Assembly (NCBI GenBank): GCA_965249775.1
Contig: OZ252253.1
Coordinates: 186,001-250,000 of the forward strand
Direction of reading: 5' to 3'
Length of the DNA: 64,000 bases
DNA from: UBA822 sp965249775
GTDB lineage: Bacteria; Gemmatimonadota; Gemmatimonadetes; Longimicrobiales; Gaopeijiaceae
In this document: positions 59,110 through 64,000 of the stretch, piece by piece
Numbering within the stretch: position 1 is the stretch's first letter
Layout of the letters: the number at the start of each line of letters is the position of its first letter
Notes under the pieces: model-generated
Told to the model about the DNA's origin: nothing
The model's database searches: none
Seen by the model: only the letters and a program-made list of their open reading frames with translations
Made by a program: the position numbers and the translations under genes

Positions 59110-61533
59110 ATGACCGACAACCCAGACCCCCAGTCCCCCAACCCCACCTCCGAAGCCGAATCTCACGGCGCCACCGAGAGCGAATCCGAAGCCGGCGCGG
59201 CCGAAGCATCCCCACAGAACGGTGGCCACGACGCATCGGGTGACGCGGTGTTTGGCGACGATGCCTCCGATGGCCAGGCTGCTACGCCGCCGGCGGCGGC
59301 AATAGCCGTGGCCGAGAAAGGACCCGGCGGCATCTCCCCCGAGTTGCTGGCGGATCCATACGGGGAGGAAGTTCTCGACATATCCGCGGCGGATTTCGAG
59401 GCCCTGCTCTCCGATCACGCGGATGTGATGGGCGACTTCCGGGAAGGCGAGATCGTCCACGCGAAGGTGCTCCGGGTTACCGAGAGCATGGTCATCCTGG
59501 AATTCGGCTTCAAGAGCGAGGGGGCGGTCCCGCTCGACGAGTTCAAGGACAAGGATGAGATCGAGCCGGGCCAAGAGGTAGAGGTTCTGCTCGAGAGCCT
59601 CGAGGACGACGACGGAATCGTCGTTCTTTCAAAGAAGAAGGCTGACTTCCTGCGCGTTTGGGAGAAGATTCGGGAGGCTCATGAGGCCGATGAGCCGGTG
59701 GAAGGAATGCTGGCGCGGAAGATCAAGGGTGGGGTCACCGTGGACATCATGGGTGTCGACGCGTTCCTGCCCGGCTCGCAGATCGCGTTGCGCAGGGTGC
59801 CGAACATCGACGACCTCCTTGGACAGAGTTTCGAGTTCAAGATCATCAAGCTCAACAAGCGCCGCCGGAACATCGTCGTTTCGCGCCGCGTCATCCTCGA
59901 GGGGGAGCGCGAGAAGAAGCGTGAGACCCTGGTCAAGGAGCTCTTGGTTGGGCAAGTCCGGGAAGGAATCGTCAAGAATATCACCGACTTCGGCGCGTTT
60001 ATCGACTTGGGTGGACTCGACGGCCTGCTCCACATCACCGACATGTCGTGGGGGCGGGTAGGACACCCCTCCGAGGTCGTGGACATCGGCGCCAAGCTCG
60101 ACGTCAAAGTCCTCGACATCGATTGGGACCGCGAACGTATCTCCTTGGGCCTCAAACAGCTTCTGCCCTACCCATGGACCGACATCGACAAGAAGTATCC
60201 AGTGGGCTCCCGGGTGCGCGGAAAGGTCGTGTCGATCACCAACTACGGAGCTTTCATCGAGCTGGAGAAGGGTGTCGAGGGCCTCGTTCATATCTCTGAG
60301 ATGTCGTGGACCCGCAACATTCGGCACCCGTCCAAGCTCGTGAACATCGGCGACGAGATCGAGGCAGTCGTGTTGAAGGTGGACATGCAGGACGAAAAGA
60401 TCTCGCTCGGAATGAAGCAGATCGAAGAGGACCCGTGGCTTGCACTGCCGGCGAAATACCCGACGGGCACACACTTGGCCGGAGTGGTCCGGAACCTCAC
60501 CTCGTTCGGTGCGTTCGTCGAAATCGAATCAGGGATCGACGGTCTCGTACACGTCTCCGATCTCAGCTGGACCCGGCGAGTCGAGCATCCATCGGAAGTC
60601 ATCCAGAAGGGTGATGAGGTCGAGGTGCTGGTGCTGGACGTCGATGCGGAGGCGAAGCGGATCTCACTCGGGATCAAGCAGCTGACCGACGATCCGTGGC
60701 CCGAGATTTCGGAGCGCTTCTCCGCGGGTGTCGAGCCTGCCGGTTCGGTCGCTCGGGTACAAGAAAAGGGTGTAGTGGTGGACCTGGGCGACGATATCGA
60801 GGGTTTCGTGCCGACGTCCCACTCGCGAGTCGAGGAGGAAGAAAAGCTCCCCGAATATTTCCGTCCGGGAGAGGCGCTGGAGCTCAAGGTAATCGAGTCG
60901 GACGCTGCCAACCGTAGAATCGTGCTCGAGGTGGGGACCCTTCCGGAACGGATGGATGTGCCGGAGCCTCCACCGGTGGAGGAATACGAGGAATCCGAAG
61001 AGGAGTCTGACCGGGAGTTCGAAGCCGACGGGCAGTTCGAGGCTGCGAAGCCGGCCGACGCATCAGATGCGTCGGCTGAAGGATCCGAAGAGCCAGAGGC
61101 GGCGGAAGACGATGAGTCGGCGTTGGAAGATGATGAGCCGTCTGCGGAGGGCGATGAACCTGCAGCGGATGCCGTAGAAGCCACGACCGAGGAAGATTCG
61201 GACGAAGATGCCGCTGAGATGGACGAGGATACCGCTGAGGCGGACGAAGATGCTGCCGAGGCGGACGAAGATGCTGCTGAGGCGGACGAAGATGCTGCCG
61301 AGGCGGACAAAGATGCTGCCGAGGCGGACGAAGGCGCGGTGGCTGAAGCGGAAGCGCATGAAGACGAAGCCGACGCCAGTGAAGACGAAGCCGACGCCGT
61401 TGAAGACGAAGCTGGCGCTGATGAAGACGAAGCTGGCGCTGATGAAGAAGAAGCTGGCGCTGGTGAAGACGAAACGGATGCCGGTGAAGACGAAGCCGAC
61501 GCCGTTGAGGACGAGGCCAAAGAGGAGGCCTAG
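59110..61533 (+). CDS. rpsA: 30S ribosomal protein S1 with extended acidic repeat tail
   Basis: An 807-residue S1 protein. After an acidic/Ala-rich leader (about 85 residues) come six S1 RNA-binding domains (about 110-620), shown by GEIVHAKVLRVTESMVILEFG, GIVKNITDFGAFIDLGGLDGLLHITDMSW (in parts), KVVSITNYGAFIELEKGVEGLVHISEM and SLGMKQIEEDPW repeats. The last 190 residues form a Glu/Asp/Ala-rich tail, largely of seven-residue repeats. S1 binds mRNA for initiation on the 30S subunit. The tail is unusual in length. It follows cmk by 133 bp. Confidence 0.95.
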   Translation: MTDNPDPQSPNPTSEAESHGATESESEAGAAEASPQNGGHDASGDAVFGDDASDGQAATPPAAAIAVAEKGPGGISPELLADPYGEEVLDISAADFEALLSDHADVMGDFREGEIVHAKVLRVTESMVILEFGFKSEGAVPLDEFKDKDEIEPGQEVEVLLESLEDDDGIVVLSKKKADFLRVWEKIREAHEADEPVEGMLARKIKGGVTVDIMGVDAFLPGSQIALRRVPNIDDLLGQSFEFKIIKLNKRRRNIVVSRRVILEGEREKKRETLVKELLVGQVREGIVKNITDFGAFIDLGGLDGLLHITDMSWGRVGHPSEVVDIGAKLDVKVLDIDWDRERISLGLKQLLPYPWTDIDKKYPVGSRVRGKVVSITNYGAFIELEKGVEGLVHISEMSWTRNIRHPSKLVNIGDEIEAVVLKVDMQDEKISLGMKQIEEDPWLALPAKYPTGTHLAGVVRNLTSFGAFVEIESGIDGLVHVSDLSWTRRVEHPSEVIQKGDEVEVLVLDVDAEAKRISLGIKQLTDDPWPEISERFSAGVEPAGSVARVQEKGVVVDLGDDIEGFVPTSHSRVEEEEKLPEYFRPGEALELKVIESDAANRRIVLEVGTLPERMDVPEPPPVEEYEESEEESDREFEADGQFEAAKPADASDASAEGSEEPEAAEDDESALEDDEPSAEGDEPAADAVEATTEEDSDEDAAEMDEDTAEADEDAAEADEDAAEADEDAAEADKDAAEADEGAVAEAEAHEDEADASEDEADAVEDEAGADEDEAGADEEEAGAGEDETDAGEDEADAVEDEAKEEA
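61201..61506 (+). repeat. Two arrays of 21-bp repeats in the rpsA tail
   Basis: Six 21-bp units at 61201-61326 encode near-identical D-E-D-A-A-E-A heptads. Seven further 21-bp units at 61360-61506 encode E-D-E-A-(D/G)-A-x heptads. Both keep the reading frame. Similarity between units within each array is high, suggesting expansion by slippage or unequal crossing over. Confidence 0.9.
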
Positions 61534-61542
61534 AAGCCTTCC

Positions 61543-63471
61543 ATGCCTACCTTACGATCGAGAGCCCGGCGGTGGGTGGCGCCCGGGCTTCCGATCGTCA
61601 CCCTGATAGCCATCTTCGGATGCGCTACATCGGCGCCGCCGATCCCCGTGGTGGAGGCCGAGCCCGAGCCCGACCCAGTCGAGCCGGCGATCGAGGACGG
61701 GTTCTATACGCCGACCCAGGTTACGGAACTCGCTCTCCTTCTCGCTCAAGCGCAGTCCGCCCTCGACCAGGAGAATTTCGAGCTGGCCGAGGCGAGCGCT
61801 CTCGAGGTGGAGGCGGAATACGCGACTGTCCCGGGAAGTGTGTATGCCCTATGGATTCGCGCTCGTGCGGCCGAGGGTCTCGGCAAGCCCGAGGAGTCGC
61901 TGGAGGCGGTGCGAAGGTTCCGGACCTACCCTGCAGAAGGAGACGAACGAGTCGAGGAAATGGCCCTCCTGGAGGGCGACGCTCTCCTGGCGCTGGGCAG
62001 AACCGCCGAGGCTGTAGCTGCCTGGCTGCGGCCTTCGGACGAGCCCGTTTCACAAGAGAGTCTCTCCCGTGTGGAGGATCACGTTCAAGAGCTGACGCAA
62101 GATGAGCTCCGAGAACTGGTCGAATCGGAGCAGGGCTTAGTCGGCTCGGTTCTGGCTGAATACGCGTTCCGGCAATACGCCTTCGGTGTTGCAGGCGTTG
62201 CACGACGCACTGCGGCCCGTGCGTTGGACTATGAAGCCTCGGGCAGGGCGGAGCGTCTGGCGATGGGTGTGCTGGCCGGTGACGTAAGCGAGTTCCTGGT
62301 CGTATCCCGCATCGGTGCGATTCTCCCCACGAGCGGATCGCCCCGACTGAGGCAAGTCGCGGAGGGGATCCAAGAGGGGATCCGCGTCGCGATTCAGATG
62401 TTCGGCCAGGCAGAGGGAATCCGAGCGGCAACCGAGCTTGTCATTCAAGACAGCGGCGGTGACATCGTCGGCGCGAGAATTGCTCTTTCAGGGATTGAAG
62501 CATCGGAGGTTCTAGGAATCATCGGACCTCTTCAGGACGGCGCGTTGTCGGAGGTTGCCGGTCGAATGCAGGAGCCGCTAGCCGTGATCTCACCGACGTC
62601 TCCCCTCGTGCCCGAGGGTTCAACGGGCGTGTATTCACTCAGCGGTACGGACCCGGGCGCTGCACGTGCATTGGCGCGATACGCGATTTCCAGCGACCTC
62701 TACACGGCCGTCGTCGTCTATCCCGAGAGCAGTGACGGCGCCTACGAGGCGCGAGCTTTTTCCGAGGCGTTTCAGTCATATGGGGGCCTGATTCTCGGTG
62801 AGATCAGCTACCCCACGGGTACGACATTCTTCGAAGAGCAGCTTCGGCAAGCGGAAGCGCTGCTGCCGGATGTGCTGGTTCTACCGCTTCCGGCGAGAGA
62901 CGTGGAGTTGATTGCGCCCCAGGTGACCTTCTTCGGGCTCGACTCTTTGGAAATTCGCGTACTAGGCACCAACGGTTGGAGCGAGGAAGCCATGTTGGCC
63001 AGAGTCGACACCCGCTATACGAACGGGGTGGTGAGGTCTTCTCCACTGCCTGCGGAGGGGGGGTGGACGGGCTACCAGCGATTCGTCGAAGCCTATGAAT
63101 CGTACTATCAGCGCACGCTCCCTGATCAGGTGCCGGCGCTGGGTTACGACGCGGCCGCGCTTCTTATCGAGGGCATCCGGAGGGGAGCTTCCACACCCGG
63201 AGACTTACTCGAGACCCTCGAGACCATGCCCGGCTTTTCAGGTGCCACGGGCCGCCTGTTCGTCGATGACGGTAGGGTCGTCCGGGACCACTTCGTGGGC
63301 TGTCTCCAGGATCGCCAGGCGCTCGACATAGTCGACGGAGCGCGCGCAGATCCGATCTTGATGCCGCCCTTGCGGGACCCCGAGACGGATTCGATACCCG
63401 AGGGGGCACTGGACCGTGTTGTCGGGTTCCGTTGTCCGATGCTGGTCCCCTCCGTGCCCGCCCGCCGATAG
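61543..63471 (+). CDS. Lipoprotein with periplasmic-binding fold (LppC/LpoA or branched-chain amino acid binding-like)
   Basis: A 642-residue lipoprotein with lipobox LIAIFGC (Cys27). The N-terminal half (about 55-240) is helical and TPR-like. The C-terminal half (about 245-600) is a type I periplasmic-binding fold: IGAILPTSGSPRLRQVAEGIQEGIRVAIQ (in parts), GIIGPLQDGALSEVAG, AVISPTSPLVPEG, VVYPESSDGAYEARAF and ALGYDAAALLIEGI. This layout matches LpoA/LppC, the outer-membrane activator of PBP1A, as well as leucine-binding proteins. The TPR-like half favours the LpoA-like option. It starts 10 bp after the rpsA stop. Confidence 0.75.
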   Translation: MPTLRSRARRWVAPGLPIVTLIAIFGCATSAPPIPVVEAEPEPDPVEPAIEDGFYTPTQVTELALLLAQAQSALDQENFELAEASALEVEAEYATVPGSVYALWIRARAAEGLGKPEESLEAVRRFRTYPAEGDERVEEMALLEGDALLALGRTAEAVAAWLRPSDEPVSQESLSRVEDHVQELTQDELRELVESEQGLVGSVLAEYAFRQYAFGVAGVARRTAARALDYEASGRAERLAMGVLAGDVSEFLVVSRIGAILPTSGSPRLRQVAEGIQEGIRVAIQMFGQAEGIRAATELVIQDSGGDIVGARIALSGIEASEVLGIIGPLQDGALSEVAGRMQEPLAVISPTSPLVPEGSTGVYSLSGTDPGAARALARYAISSDLYTAVVVYPESSDGAYEARAFSEAFQSYGGLILGEISYPTGTTFFEEQLRQAEALLPDVLVLPLPARDVELIAPQVTFFGLDSLEIRVLGTNGWSEEAMLARVDTRYTNGVVRSSPLPAEGGWTGYQRFVEAYESYYQRTLPDQVPALGYDAAALLIEGIRRGASTPGDLLETLETMPGFSGATGRLFVDDGRVVRDHFVGCLQDRQALDIVDGARADPILMPPLRDPETDSIPEGALDRVVGFRCPMLVPSVPARR

Positions 63472-63474
63472 CGG

Positions 63475-64000
63475 ATGTCGATGCGCGAGAAGCTCGAACA
63501 TCTCGAAAAGCTTGGGCGGGAGGCAGAACTGGGCGGCGGGGAGGAAAGACTCGACGCCCAGCAAGCGAAGGGCAAGCTTCTCGCTCGCCAGCGTGTGGCG
63601 CTTCTGCTGGACGAGAATTCCTTCGTCGAGATGGATCGGTTCGTCACCCACAGGTCTACGGACGAGACGCTCGCTGACAAGAAGATCCTGGGGGACGGGG
63701 TCGTCACCGGGTACGGGACGATCCATGGTCGGCTCGTATACGCTTTTTCCCAGGATTTTACGGTCTTCGGGGGTTCGCTCTCCGAGGCGCACGCTGAAAA
63801 AATCGTCAAGCTTCAGGATCTGGCCCTGAAGAACGGCGCGCCACTAATCGGACTGACCGATTCGGGCGGCGCACGGATTCAGGAAGGGGTCGTCTCGCTG
63901 GCCGGCTACGCCGACATCTTCCTTCGAAACACCCTGGCGTCCGGCGTGATTCCCCAGATCAGCGTGATTCTTGGCCCTTGTGCCGGCGGAGCGGTGTACT
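63475..64000 (+). CDS. Acyl-CoA carboxylase, carboxyltransferase beta subunit, C-terminus beyond window edge
   Basis: The first 175 codons are visible from ATG 63475. The protein begins MSMREKLEHLEKLGREAELG and shows ERLDAQQAKGKLLARQRVALLLD, DFTVFGGSLSEAHAEKI, GLTDSGGARIQEGVVSL and ILGPCAGGAVY, which are typical of propionyl-CoA/acetyl-CoA carboxylase beta subunits (PccB/AccB-like). It transfers CO2 from biotin to an acyl-CoA. The frame is intact to the right edge. It starts 4 bp after the lipoprotein stop. Confidence 0.93.
   Translation, partial: MSMREKLEHLEKLGREAELGGGEERLDAQQAKGKLLARQRVALLLDENSFVEMDRFVTHRSTDETLADKKILGDGVVTGYGTIHGRLVYAFSQDFTVFGGSLSEAHAEKIVKLQDLALKNGAPLIGLTDSGGARIQEGVVSLAGYADIFLRNTLASGVIPQISVILGPCAGGAVY

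Noticed and set aside
61201..61506. CRISPR-like array
   Set aside because: The 21-bp repeats are contiguous with no spacers and lie inside a coding frame.
60288..61520. 410-residue Ser/Ala-rich frame opposite rpsA
   Set aside because: Its low-complexity repeats are the reverse reading of the acidic S1 tail.

Overview
The window looks like a chromosomal segment of a high-GC, Gram-negative heterotroph. My best guess is a Gemmatimonadota-type bacterium: it has secreted BNR/Asp-box proteins, small outer-membrane barrels, a TonB-dependent receptor, DinB-family proteins with signal peptides, and several housekeeping operons. No rRNA or other decisive marker is present, so the phylum is an inference.

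Layout. 1-9.6 kb: a partial aminotransferase, a barrel protein, a large Asp-box protein, proline dehydrogenase, an MFS transporter interrupted by an amber codon, a TrkA-type NAD-binding membrane protein, and a DUF3179 protein interrupted by one in-frame UGA at the first position of a CxxC-like motif (candidate selenoprotein). 9.7-13 kb: an A+T-richer, probably acquired glycan segment (wecE remnant, sulfotransferase, GT2 glycosyltransferase, methyltransferase). 13-21 kb: two GT-C-like membrane proteins flanking an REC-GGDEF-EAL protein, then a glycine-betaine/choline type ABC transporter with fused binding protein and permease. 21-25 kb: ergothioneine genes egtB, egtD and convergent egtC, then thioredoxin trxC. 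25-29.7 kb: argG-argH, and DAHP synthase behind an apparent translational attenuator. 29.7-33 kb: fructose-bisphosphate aldolase, rpiA, rpe and a PIG-L deacetylase. 33-37 kb: an overlapping HPt, receiver and hybrid kinase phosphorelay. 37-42.5 kb: SDR epimerase, trmH, an ECF sigma/anti-sigma/lipoprotein set and an MFS symporter. 42.9-46.4 kb: a tRNA-Leu and a decayed partial copy of it bracket a lipoprotein remnant, a barrel protein, an IS481-type element and an MTA/SAH nucleosidase. 46.5-50.6 kb: secreted enzymes, including a cytochrome c-PHM-like fusion, a sorbosone/glucose dehydrogenase-like lipoprotein and a PAP2 phosphatase. 50.8-55 kb: nadA-nadC and a TonB receptor. 55-64 kb: rnz-tyrA-aroA-cmk-rpsA, a periplasmic-binding-fold lipoprotein and the start of an acyl-CoA carboxylase beta subunit.

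The genes link into a few pathways. DAHP synthase (aroF), aroA and tyrA are aromatic biosynthesis. argG-argH complete arginine synthesis. Aldolase, rpiA and rpe join glycolysis to the pentose phosphate pathway. egtB/C/D and trxC suggest thiol-based redox protection. Translational coupling is common: many neighbouring genes overlap by 4 bp.

The most notable observations are: (1) the UGA-interrupted DUF3179 gene with U-x-x-C spacing and a SECIS-like hairpin 15 nt downstream; (2) an aromatic-rich leader peptide plus terminator ahead of DAHP synthase; (3) short tandem duplications that recur at gene junctions, several of them copying a stop or start codon; (4) the tRNA-Leu partial duplication. 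Most long antisense open frames are high-GC shadows and are not annotated.
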